Shown here in pieces: positions 1 through 5,749 of a stretch of DNA of 5,749 nucleotides (positions are counted from its first letter, which is position 1; the number at the start of each line of letters is the position of its first letter). Source of the stretch: Bacteroidota bacterium (GTDB lineage Bacteria > Bacteroidota > Rhodothermia > Balneolales > HLUCCA01). A program made the position numbers and the translations under genes. The notes beneath the pieces were generated by a model. It did no database searches, was not told where the DNA came from, and saw only the letters and a program-made list of their open reading frames with translations. The stretch spans positions 1 through 5,749 of the forward strand of contig DLXM01000128.1 in NCBI GenBank assembly GCA_003448835.1, given 5' to 3'.

Positions 1-381
1 GCGGGAGCTTTGAATATTAATGGTGCGGTGTTTGTATTAGATATGGGTGAACCGGTTAAAATCGTAGACATGGCAAGAGACTTGGTACGGTTGTCCGGTT
101 ATGAACCCGACAAGGATATTAAGATTGTGTACACGGGTGTCCAGAAGGGTGAAAAACTCTATGAGGAGTTGCTCACTGCCGAAGAGGGTACAGATATGAC
201 ACAACATGACAAGATTTTGATTGCTCGAAAAAATGGTATGCCGGGTAGCTTTAAGGCGATGCTGGATGATTTGTTCGATGCGGCCAATGACGGGAATGAT
301 GGTAAAATAAGAGAGCAAATCCAGGCAATTATCCCTTCCTATGCCGGATTTAAGGAAACTGAGAAGTATTCCGAGTTATAA
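1..381 (+). CDS. FlaA1/CapD/WbpM-type nucleotide-sugar dehydratase/epimerase, C-terminal part (5' end outside window)
   Basis: The reading frame is open from base 1 and ends at TAA 379-381, so 126 codons of the C-terminus are visible. The stretch FVLDMGEPVKIVDMARDLVR, then LSGYEP, and later GVQKGEKLYEELL, are hallmark C-terminal motifs of the extended short-chain dehydrogenase family that includes FlaA1, CapD, WbpM and PglF. Family members remove water from UDP-GlcNAc or epimerise it, giving UDP-4-keto-6-deoxy-HexNAc intermediates for capsule, O-antigen or glycoprotein sugars. The Rossmann glycine motif, the catalytic Ser/Thr-Met/Tyr-Lys residues and any N-terminal membrane segments lie upstream, so the membrane-bound long form and the soluble short form cannot be told apart. 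A TTG at 10 is in frame, but the codons before it also fit the family, so it is not the start. The next gene follows after 21 bases, which suggests one operon. Family is confident; exact reaction is inferred. Confidence 0.92.
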   Translation, partial: AGALNINGAVFVLDMGEPVKIVDMARDLVRLSGYEPDKDIKIVYTGVQKGEKLYEELLTAEEGTDMTQHDKILIARKNGMPGSFKAMLDDLFDAANDGNDGKIREQIQAIIPSYAGFKETEKYSEL

Positions 382-402
382 CAAAAAATATTATTTGAAA
401 AT

Positions 403-1719
403 ATGATACAGGATTATTTACGTCGTATAGACGAAAGAGATTATACGGTGGGTATAATCGGGCTTGGGTATGTTGGACTTCCGTTGATGTGGACTTTTCA
501 CAAGAAAGATATGCCGGTGTTAGGATTTGATATTGACACCCACAAAGTGAAATGTGTGAACGAAGGTAAGTCCTACATCAAACATCTCGGTGACGAAATG
601 ATGAGTGCATTGGCGAAGTCCGATATCTGTGAGGCAACGACTGATTTTTCCCGGATTCCGGAGGCTGATGCCCTTCTTTTGTGTGTTCCAACGCCGCTGG
701 ATCAGCATCGTGAGCCGGATATGAGTTACGTGGTAAATACTACCGAAGCTATTTCAAAATACCTGCGTAAGGGACATCTGGTCGTGCTCGAATCGACGAC
801 GTATCCCGGTACTACTGAAGATGTGATGATTCCGATTTTGGAGAAAACTTCAGGTTTAAAAGCTGGTGTGGATTTCTTTGTGGCGTATAGTCCTGAGCGT
901 GAAGATCCGGGTAATGTTAATTTCAATACAGAGCGAATTCCAAAAGTTGTAGGTGGTTCAGGCGAGGATGCACTTACACTGGCCAAAGCCATGTATGATG
1001 TCGCGATTGTACAAACAGTTCCCGTAAGTGATTGTAAGACTGCTGAAGCCGTGAAATTAACGGAGAATATTTTCCGTTCGGTGAATATTGCACTCGTGAA
1101 TGAATTGAAGATGGTTTTTGCAGCGATGGATATTGATGTTCACGAGGTGTTGGATGCCGCGGCGACCAAACCTTTCGGATTTATGAAGTTTTCTCCGGGT
1201 CCCGGACTTGGTGGTCACTGCATCCCGATCGATCCGTTTTATCTGACATGGAAAGCCCGCGAGTTTGGGGTCCATACCAAGTTTATTGAGCTGGCGGGTG
1301 AAGTTAATACCGCAATGCCGGATTATGTTGTGAATAAGACCGTTGCCGGATTGAATAAGTTCAAAAAATCGGTGAATGGAAGTCGAATTTTGTTGGCTGG
1401 ATTGGCATATAAGCCTGATGTTGATGATATGCGTGAGTCCCCAACGTTTATTTTGATGGAGTTGCTTGAGAAAATGGGTGCGACGGTTGAATTTTTTGAT
1501 CCCCATATTTCGTTTATCCATCCTACGCGTGAACACGAAAAGTATAATGGTAAGAAGAGTGTTGAATGGTCGAAAGAAGTAATTCAAAGTTTCGATGCTG
1601 TTATCGTGGTTACCGACCATAAGGCTGTGAATTATGATGACTTGTATGATTGGAGTGGATTGATTATCGATTCGCGCAATGTGTACAAGGGCCGCAACGG
1701 TAAAGTTTTGAAGGCTTGA
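403..1719 (+). CDS. wbpA: UDP-N-acetyl-D-glucosamine 6-dehydrogenase (WbpA type)
   Basis: This complete 438-residue protein is a cytoplasmic NAD-dependent nucleotide-sugar dehydrogenase that would oxidise UDP-GlcNAc in two steps to UDP-GlcNAc-uronic acid. The NAD-binding loop GIIGLGYVGLP is at residues 17-27. CVPTPLDQHREPDMSYV and ESTTYPGTTE match the WbpA branch, as do YSPEREDPG (Glu165) and AAATKPFGF. The expected catalytic residues are Lys218, Asn222 and the nucleophile Cys273 in GPGLGGHCIPIDP. The C-terminal UDP-binding domain contains GLAYKPDVDDMRESP and ends with DSRNVYKG. Length and residues are normal, with no sign of damage. The ATG start lies 17 residues before the glycine motif, as in relatives, and has no Shine-Dalgarno sequence. 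With the upstream dehydratase it forms a pair also known from WbpM/WbpA-type O-antigen pathways. UDP-ManNAc dehydrogenase (WecC) or UDP-glucose dehydrogenase is less likely given the REPD motif and overall match. Confidence 0.93.
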   Translation: MIQDYLRRIDERDYTVGIIGLGYVGLPLMWTFHKKDMPVLGFDIDTHKVKCVNEGKSYIKHLGDEMMSALAKSDICEATTDFSRIPEADALLLCVPTPLDQHREPDMSYVVNTTEAISKYLRKGHLVVLESTTYPGTTEDVMIPILEKTSGLKAGVDFFVAYSPEREDPGNVNFNTERIPKVVGGSGEDALTLAKAMYDVAIVQTVPVSDCKTAEAVKLTENIFRSVNIALVNELKMVFAAMDIDVHEVLDAAATKPFGFMKFSPGPGLGGHCIPIDPFYLTWKAREFGVHTKFIELAGEVNTAMPDYVVNKTVAGLNKFKKSVNGSRILLAGLAYKPDVDDMRESPTFILMELLEKMGATVEFFDPHISFIHPTREHEKYNGKKSVEWSKEVIQSFDAVIVVTDHKAVNYDDLYDWSGLIIDSRNVYKGRNGKVLKA

Positions 1720-1866
1720 TTTCTATAAATTTAAGTTAGTATTCGATAGATTAAGTACTAATTGTAGGTTCATTTTTTAATTGATTATATTGATGACAAA
1801 TTATTGTTATTCATAAACAATGAGCTTCAGATTTAATTTATTTTTTTGGTTGCACTTAAAAAAAAT
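1720..1866 (+). other. AT-rich intergenic leader before the membrane-protein gene
   Basis: This 147-base gap marks the switch from moderate GC to strongly AT-rich DNA. No convincing terminator follows the dehydrogenase, so read-through into the next gene is possible. A weak sigma-70-like arrangement can be drawn (TTGTAG at 1762-1767, TATATT at 1786-1791, 18-base spacer), but in DNA this AT-rich such matches are expected by chance. No Bacteroidota-type TAnnTTTG promoter was found close to the gene. The region also holds an AT-rich inverted repeat and a short ORF, listed separately. Confidence 0.4.
1734..1763. repeat. Imperfect inverted repeat in the intergenic leader
   Basis: Bases 1734-1743 can pair with 1754-1763 around the core TTAGTA/TACTAA, leaving a 10-base loop. 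Two of the ten pairs are G-U and only one is G-C, so as an RNA hairpin it is weak. A run of six T follows about nine bases later (1773-1778), too far for a standard intrinsic terminator. It could be a dyad binding site, an inefficient terminator after the dehydrogenase, or chance in AT-rich DNA. Confidence 0.25.
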
Positions 1867-1870
1867 ATGA
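1820..1870 (+). CDS. Possible 16-residue leader ORF overlapping the next start (ATGA)
   Basis: An ATG at 1820 opens a 16-codon frame (MSFRFNLFFWLHLKKI) whose TGA stop at 1868-1870 overlaps the ATG of the membrane-protein gene at 1867, giving an ATGA junction. The peptide is hydrophobic with a basic end. The frame crosses a run of seven T (1841-1847) and a run of eight A (1858-1865). No Shine-Dalgarno sequence precedes it, but the neighbouring genes lack one too. It could couple translation into the next gene, or be a chance ORF; its small size gives no statistical support, so this is a low-confidence call. Confidence 0.2.
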   Translation: MSFRFNLFFWLHLKKI

Positions 1871-3861
1871 ATACAGAAGAATACAAATCAGAGATTAGCA
1901 AATTCAATATCATCTGGATTTTGTATTCAGTATGTATGGCTGTGTTTTTTTATGCTTTTCGAATTGATTTTAAACATATCATATCGCTATCTGATTATTT
2001 GTTTATTGTTAGTGTAACAACCTTAATTATTTTGTTGCCAGATTATATTTTTGAGTTTTTCAGGCGTAAAAATAAAATAAGCTGGTACACAAGTATTGGT
2101 TATTTAACCATTTTATCGATAGTTCTGTTAGCTATACTTGGTTATTTTTTGGGAAGAACTCCCTTTATCGAGTATCCTATAATAGTTACAGCTGTGTTCA
2201 TGTTTTTTTATGAACTTTTTAAAATACGAACTATTAAACAAGTCGGGATTATCTGTATTGGAATTTCGTTAGTGATGTTTGTTATGTTACAAATGCTTAA
2301 CGGGGACTACATTAGTCCACTTTTTTATGAAAAAACTATCCTAGGTCTAATTCATAGAGATACAATATTTCATAGTAGTGTAAGTAGTATAATTAATTCG
2401 TATGGTTTTGCATCCACCGGTTTACATGGAACTCCGGTTTTAAATTATCATTGGGGCTCACATCTTTTGTTTGCAGGATATATTAACATGTTCAACAAAA
2501 GTGGACTACTATTTTATAATCTCATCTATCCGATTTTATTTTTAAGTATTTTTGCTAAATCAGCTTTTATTTTTTTCGAAACATTTAAATTTGATGAGAA
2601 AATTAATGCTCACTCCTGGATAATGCCATTAATTTCGATATTAATCTTTGCATTTTTGGGGACGAGTGATTATTTCAAGGGATTTCCTTTTGGGAGCCAA
2701 AGTACAATTATTGCAATTATATTCATCTGGCTTCATTTATCCATTATTTTTGAGTTTAGAAAATTATTATCACCCATCCCTACCGATTTTGTGATTTTTA
2801 GCATTTTGTTAGTCGTAGCATTATTTTTTCTAAAAATATCGAGTGGGTTAGTCTACTTTTTAGGTATAGCATACGTTTATATCAGATTAGAACCCAAAAT
2901 GAAAACTATAATATTTATAGCTTTAGCTTCAATTTTGGCTTTTGTGGTTTTGATGTTAATATTTCCTAGTGATCGGGTTTCGTCACCAAAGGTAATTTTA
3001 TCAGGGATAGGACTATATAATTTCATATCCAGTAAATTAGATGTTTTTTGGAAATCACTGAGTGATGTATTGGTTACATTTATTGGAATAATCATATTAA
3101 TCACGGTACTTTTTAAAAATGAATCATTAAGAAGCTGGGATGATTTTAAAAAAGTATTTTTTGCAAGAAAGTATGTTTTATATGAATCGCTGGCATTAAT
3201 GAATATTACTGCTATTAGTACAGCTTTGTATTTAGTATTTTTTACAGGTGAGATTTCAGCAGTAGTATACTATTTACTGTCGACACCAATTTTTTTAAGT
3301 ATAGGTGTTATTGTCACTCCAATAAAAAAAGTACTTAGCACTGTGGATGTGTCAAAATCATTAATATCAGGGTTAGTATTAGTGTTCATCGGTTTATTAT
3401 ACATATCAAAACCAACCATTGCGCCACTAATACAAGATCGATACCAAACAAGGATATCAATTTCTTCAATAAATAGTGAACAGTCTGTTTTGAGTAAATT
3501 GATTGATAGATTAGAAGTTTTGCGAGTTGAAAAAATAAATAAGAAAATTGCTATATATATTCCGCTTAGTGAATCATGGTATTTTCATTCACAAACGTAT
3601 CGAGATATCGCTTCACCATTTATTGTCCCATCGTTTACTGGTATACCTATGATTGGTGGGGTTCCAGAGTTTATATTAAATTCAGGAAGAATGACATACG
3701 GATTTTATTTATATCAAAATTTATCTGAGTTACCCTTATTTGAACAGGAAATAGCAATATCGATAGCAAAAGAATTCGGGTTTGATGAACTTATTATATT
3801 CAAAAAACGCAATGATGATTTATCTGAAGAAAGAGTTGATTTAAAAGGGTCATCTTTTTAG
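1867..3861 (+). CDS. Polytopic membrane protein of unknown function; possible GT-C-like glycosyltransferase or polysaccharide polymerase
   Basis: This 664-residue protein is not recognised as a named gene. By eye it has about 14-15 hydrophobic segments between residues 14 and 513, then a soluble tail at about 520-664. The first five segments end near residue 145. A polar loop at about 160-200 follows, with HRDTIFH (163-169) and then GFASTGLHG, NYHWGSH (193-199). Clustered His and Asp in an early loop recall integral-membrane GT-C glycosyltransferases, where an acidic residue is catalytic, but this is inference. The tail contains PFIVPSFTGIPMIGGVP (584-600) and YGFYLY. Between sugar-nucleotide enzymes and a Wzi-like protein, a role in transfer from a lipid carrier, polymerisation (Wzy-like) or flipping is plausible. 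ATG 1867 is preferred; an in-frame TTG at 1846 would add seven residues. No Shine-Dalgarno is visible. A hand count gives 89 G/C of 300 at 2521-2820, far below its neighbours, suggesting transfer or a variable cassette. Confidence 0.85.
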   Translation: MNTEEYKSEISKFNIIWILYSVCMAVFFYAFRIDFKHIISLSDYLFIVSVTTLIILLPDYIFEFFRRKNKISWYTSIGYLTILSIVLLAILGYFLGRTPFIEYPIIVTAVFMFFYELFKIRTIKQVGIICIGISLVMFVMLQMLNGDYISPLFYEKTILGLIHRDTIFHSSVSSIINSYGFASTGLHGTPVLNYHWGSHLLFAGYINMFNKSGLLFYNLIYPILFLSIFAKSAFIFFETFKFDEKINAHSWIMPLISILIFAFLGTSDYFKGFPFGSQSTIIAIIFIWLHLSIIFEFRKLLSPIPTDFVIFSILLVVALFFLKISSGLVYFLGIAYVYIRLEPKMKTIIFIALASILAFVVLMLIFPSDRVSSPKVILSGIGLYNFISSKLDVFWKSLSDVLVTFIGIIILITVLFKNESLRSWDDFKKVFFARKYVLYESLALMNITAISTALYLVFFTGEISAVVYYLLSTPIFLSIGVIVTPIKKVLSTVDVSKSLISGLVLVFIGLLYISKPTIAPLIQDRYQTRISISSINSEQSVLSKLIDRLEVLRVEKINKKIAIYIPLSESWYFHSQTYRDIASPFIVPSFTGIPMIGGVPEFILNSGRMTYGFYLYQNLSELPLFEQEIAISIAKEFGFDELIIFKKRNDDLSEERVDLKGSSF

Positions 3862-3932
3862 GAGTTTTTTATTATTTTGTCAGCTATTTCCGGATTTTAA
3901 ACCAACCATAAAGTTTTTGCGTCAATTTATTG

Positions 3933-3959
3933 ATGAAGAAGAAAGCTCATTACGAATAA
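3933..3959 (+). other. Eight-codon mini-ORF overlapping the terminator stem
   Basis: ATG at 3933 reads MKKKAHYE and stops at TAA 3957-3959, inside the loop of the terminator hairpin. If ribosomes translated it they would cover the 5' arm of the stem and could weaken termination. No ribosome binding sequence is visible. It is most likely chance, and is recorded because its stop falls exactly in the loop. Confidence 0.12.
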
Positions 3960-3974
3960 TAATGGGCTTTTTTT
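3942..3974 (+). terminator. Intrinsic (Rho-independent) terminator
   Basis: An 11-pair stem (3942-3952 with 3960-3970, one G-U pair) encloses the 7-base loop CGAATAA. It runs directly into seven T (3968-3974, the first three shared with the stem). It sits 80 bases after the stop of the membrane-protein gene and 41 bases before the next start, so it should end the upstream transcript and make the Wzi-like gene a separate unit. The opposite strand has a poorer, C-interrupted T stretch (TTTCTTCTTC), so it is mainly a + strand terminator. Confidence 0.85.
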
Positions 3975-4015
3975 GTATATTGGCACGAATTAAATTACCC
4001 CCCTGAGCGTAGATA
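3975..4015 (+). promoter_or_regulatory. Short leader of the Wzi-like unit; promoter expected here or further upstream
   Basis: Because a strong terminator lies just upstream, the Wzi-like gene needs its own promoter or read-through. Only 41 bases are available between the T tract and the GTG start. TATATT at 3976-3981 resembles a -10 box but has no matching -35 at the usual spacing. A run of six C (3998-4003) is conspicuous in otherwise AT-rich sequence. A weak GAG (4005-4007) sits eight bases before the start. No confident promoter can be named. Confidence 0.25.
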
Positions 4016-5572
4016 GTGAAGCTTTTTTCAATTTTCATTTTACATATAGTTTTTTGGGCAGTTTGTAGTACTTCTGCGCACGGTCAGGTTGTGGAGTCTG
4101 TCCTTTTGAATGATGCTCGTGGTGGAAAAACGGATCTTATGTACCGCATGCCATCGCTTCGGGCCAGTGCACCGGGTTTGAGTGTTCTGCCGTTTCATAC
4201 TGGTTATTATTATAATTCAGACCGCTCCTGGGGACCTAACATGGGTCCGGTCTGGCTTGGGAAAGGGTATTCGCAGAGTTTATCAGGTGGATTGCGTTTA
4301 AACACGAAATACCTCGACATTCAGGTTCGTCCTGTCCTGCTTTCATCCGAAAATCGATATTTCACTCAGGCAAAGGATTTCAATCGCTATACGGATCCGG
4401 AGATTTTTATTTATGACCATATCGAGGGTGATATTGATGCTCCATTAAGAATAGATGATCAGGCTTTTTCGAAGTTATATGGTGGAGATACCTGGGCAAA
4501 GTTGAAGTTCTGGAAACTTGCCGGCGGTGTCAGCAGTGAGAGTCTATGGTGGGGTCCATCCAAACGTGGATCGTTGTTGCTGAGCAATAATGCACCGGGC
4601 ATCTGGCATGCCACCATCCACACCACGAGTCCAATAAATCTGTACATCATGGATGTTGAAACTCAGATGTTGGCGGGGTTTCTTGAGCCTTCTGAGTCCT
4701 TACAAGACTATCGGCGGGACTATCGAGTCATTTTTAATGGATTAAATATGAGTTTTGCACCGGCTTTCGATAAGAACCTCAAGATTGGATTGATCAGAAC
4801 GTTCATCCTGAATGAAAATGACATCCTTACTAATCGGGGATATTTGCCGTTGTTTCAGCCATTTTTGAAGAATAGTCTGTCTTTACGTAGTGATGGGACC
4901 ACCAATGATCCGGATGATCAACGAGCATCAGTTTATTTTTCCTGGGCATTTCCACGGGCGAATTTTCATTTTTACGGGGAGTTGGCGCGGGATGATCATA
5001 ACGCTGATTTAAGAGATCTGTATTTACATCCTAATCACATGAGGGCGTTTACGATTGGAGCTCAGAAGCGCTGGAGCAACTCGCAAGGACTCTGGAGTTA
5101 TACAGCTGAAGTCACGAATCTGGAGTCTACGAATACCAGGGTTGTGCGTTTTGGGCAGACTTTTTATACCCATACCAGGGTTGAGCGGGGTTATACTCAT
5201 TATGGTCAGTATCTGGGCAGTCATTACGGACAGGGTGGTGCAGGATTTTTCTCGAGTTTGTTCCGCACTAAAGGTAACTGGACCAGTGGATTGCTTTTTG
5301 AACGTGTGGCACGGAATAAAGAATTTTATCGACGTCTGAAATATCATCGTAAAGATTCTCAACCGGAGATCGAATTTGTTTTTGGTGCTCAGACCTGGTA
5401 TCGCGGAAATCGTGTTGACGTTGGCTTTGAAATGAACGTCGTGGCTACACAAAACCGTTTTGCATTGGGACTTCGTCCGGAAGGGGGAACGGGTAGGAAT
5501 AATTATCATCCTCGTAATTTGAATTTGCAGTTAACGATCGCGTATCGTCCGGATTGGAGGATATTGCGTTGA
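4016..5572 (+). CDS. Wzi-family capsule assembly outer-membrane beta-barrel protein
   Basis: This complete 518-residue protein has a Sec signal peptide: basic Lys2, hydrophobic core to about residue 17, likely cleavage after AHG at 23/24. Cys17 is not in a good lipobox. Motifs typical of the Wzi family follow: GPVWLGKG at 77-84, ESLWWGPSKRGSLLLSNNAPG at 175-195, and RGYTHYGQYLG at 391-401. The rest is rich in alternating aromatic and polar strands, ending in a strand-like NLNLQLTIAYRPDW, as expected of a beta-barrel. Escherichia coli Wzi is an outer-membrane lectin that anchors group 1 capsule; relatives in Bacteroidota are mostly uncharacterised and presumably act in surface polysaccharide attachment or export. 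GTG at 4016 is the only sensible start, because an in-frame TAG lies at 4010-4012 and the next Met would remove the signal peptide. GC is moderate (143 of 300 at 5041-5340 by hand count), like the dehydrogenase. The stop overlaps the next gene, implying co-translation. Confidence 0.85.
   Translation: MKLFSIFILHIVFWAVCSTSAHGQVVESVLLNDARGGKTDLMYRMPSLRASAPGLSVLPFHTGYYYNSDRSWGPNMGPVWLGKGYSQSLSGGLRLNTKYLDIQVRPVLLSSENRYFTQAKDFNRYTDPEIFIYDHIEGDIDAPLRIDDQAFSKLYGGDTWAKLKFWKLAGGVSSESLWWGPSKRGSLLLSNNAPGIWHATIHTTSPINLYIMDVETQMLAGFLEPSESLQDYRRDYRVIFNGLNMSFAPAFDKNLKIGLIRTFILNENDILTNRGYLPLFQPFLKNSLSLRSDGTTNDPDDQRASVYFSWAFPRANFHFYGELARDDHNADLRDLYLHPNHMRAFTIGAQKRWSNSQGLWSYTAEVTNLESTNTRVVRFGQTFYTHTRVERGYTHYGQYLGSHYGQGGAGFFSSLFRTKGNWTSGLLFERVARNKEFYRRLKYHRKDSQPEIEFVFGAQTWYRGNRVDVGFEMNVVATQNRFALGLRPEGGTGRNNYHPRNLNLQLTIAYRPDWRILR
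5133..5187 (+). repeat. In-frame short direct repeat within the Wzi-like gene
   Basis: ATACCAGGGTTG occurs at 5133-5144 and again at 5172-5183. With the following bases, 15 of 16 match (the difference is T versus A). The copies are 39 bases apart, exactly 13 codons, and encode NTRVVR and HTRVER. They lie just before the conserved RGYTHYGQ motif. This could be a relic of a small duplication or a chance resemblance of neighbouring beta strands. Confidence 0.45.
5556..5560 (+). promoter_or_regulatory. Shine-Dalgarno sequence GGAGG for the TTG-started gene
   Basis: GGAGG lies eight bases before the TTG at 5569 and inside the last codons of the Wzi-like gene. Its ideal spacing supports the TTG start, as does the signal peptide that follows. 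The other complete genes here lack such a site, so it may matter for starting at a weak codon, or may be a by-product of the Trp-Arg codons it overlaps. Confidence 0.55.
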
Positions 5573-5749
5573 AACGATTTTTCGCAGTTATCGTGGGAAT
5601 TTTAGCAATCGTTTCGGTTGCTCAAGCTCAATTTTTGTCCGTCGATGGCATCAGTAATCGGTACTATCGGGATTTACAGTTACTGAGTCGCCAAAGTCTT
5701 GATAATTCATGGATGTTACGTCCGATTCGGGTGGAGGATGGTTTATTTA
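5569..5749 (+). CDS. Secreted or outer-membrane protein of unknown function, N-terminal part (runs off window)
   Basis: Sixty codons are visible, in frame to the window end. The start is TTG at 5569, overlapping the TGA of the Wzi-like gene (TTGA), with GGAGG eight bases upstream. No ATG occurs in this frame before residue 48. The N-terminus MKRFFAVIVGILAIVSVAQA is a clear Sec signal peptide with cleavage expected after AQA at 20/21. The mature part begins QFLSVDGISNRYYRDLQLL and continues with SWMLRPI. That pattern resembles, from memory, the N-terminal region of proteins encoded next to, or related to, Wzi-like barrels in Bacteroidota, but the fragment is too short to assign. The overlap suggests translational coupling and a shared job at the cell envelope. 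It could be a second barrel, a partner of the first, or an unrelated periplasmic protein. Confidence 0.75.
   Translation, partial: MKRFFAVIVGILAIVSVAQAQFLSVDGISNRYYRDLQLLSRQSLDNSWMLRPIRVEDGLF

Noticed and set aside
1057..1620. Long open frame on the - strand (187 codons)
   Set aside because: It is antisense to the well-supported dehydrogenase, has no recognisable motif, and its composition is what the opposite-strand coding imposes.
1803..1821. ATTGTT/AACAAT hairpin in the leader of the membrane-protein gene
   Set aside because: Six pairs with only one G-C and no T tract; common by chance in AT-rich sequence.
1846..1866. TTG at 1846 as the start of the membrane-protein gene
   Set aside because: ATG at 1867 is in the same frame only seven codons later and gives a normal N-terminus; the TTG has no ribosome binding sequence in its favour.
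3409..3909. AAACCAACCAT present at 3409-3419 and 3899-3909, as a possible site-specific repeat
   Set aside because: An 11-base match is expected a few times by chance in a window of this size, more so in biased composition; there is no flanking symmetry or gene remnant.
1720..3974. Insertion sequence or transposon as carrier of the AT-rich segment
   Set aside because: No transposase, terminal inverted repeats or target duplication could be found at either edge.
3981..3995. TGGCACG as the -24 element of a sigma-54 promoter for the Wzi-like gene
   Set aside because: The required GC of the -12 element should fall at 3994-3995, where the sequence is AT.
5024..5509. Open frame on the - strand (161 codons) and an overlapping + strand frame at 5055-5339
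   Set aside because: Both lie within the Wzi-like gene, which has clear family motifs on both sides of this region; the alternative frames show no domain and no signal.

Overview
The window is a stretch of a surface-polysaccharide (capsule, exopolysaccharide or O-antigen) locus, with all genes on the + strand. The likely source is a member of the Bacteroidota or a related phylum such as Balneolota or Rhodothermota. This rests on a Wzi-type outer-membrane protein of the kind common there, AT-rich leaders without Shine-Dalgarno sequences before several genes, and moderate GC in the conserved genes. The assignment is an inference; no phylogenetic marker is present.

Layout. (1) 1-381 is the 3' end of a FlaA1/CapD/WbpM-type nucleotide-sugar dehydratase/epimerase. 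(2) After 21 bases comes a complete UDP-N-acetylglucosamine 6-dehydrogenase of the WbpA type (403-1719). (3) A 147-base AT-rich gap leads into a 664-residue polytopic membrane protein of unknown function (1867-3861). It is much more AT-rich than its neighbours and is the least understood gene here; it could be a GT-C-like glycosyltransferase or a polymerase. (4) A clear intrinsic terminator (3942-3974) closes this unit. (5) A second unit begins with a GTG-started Wzi-family outer-membrane beta-barrel protein (4016-5572). It overlaps by 4 bases a TTG-started secreted protein that runs off the window end (5569 onward).

How the genes fit together. The dehydratase and dehydrogenase would supply modified UDP-sugars (4-keto-6-deoxy-HexNAc and GlcNAc-uronic acid types) in the cytoplasm. 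The membrane protein may use a lipid-linked substrate to transfer or polymerise sugar. The Wzi-like protein would act at the outer membrane, where the polymer is exported or anchored. The low GC of the membrane-protein gene between conserved flanks is what one expects of a strain-variable cassette gene. No mobile element, CRISPR array, tRNA or rRNA was seen.
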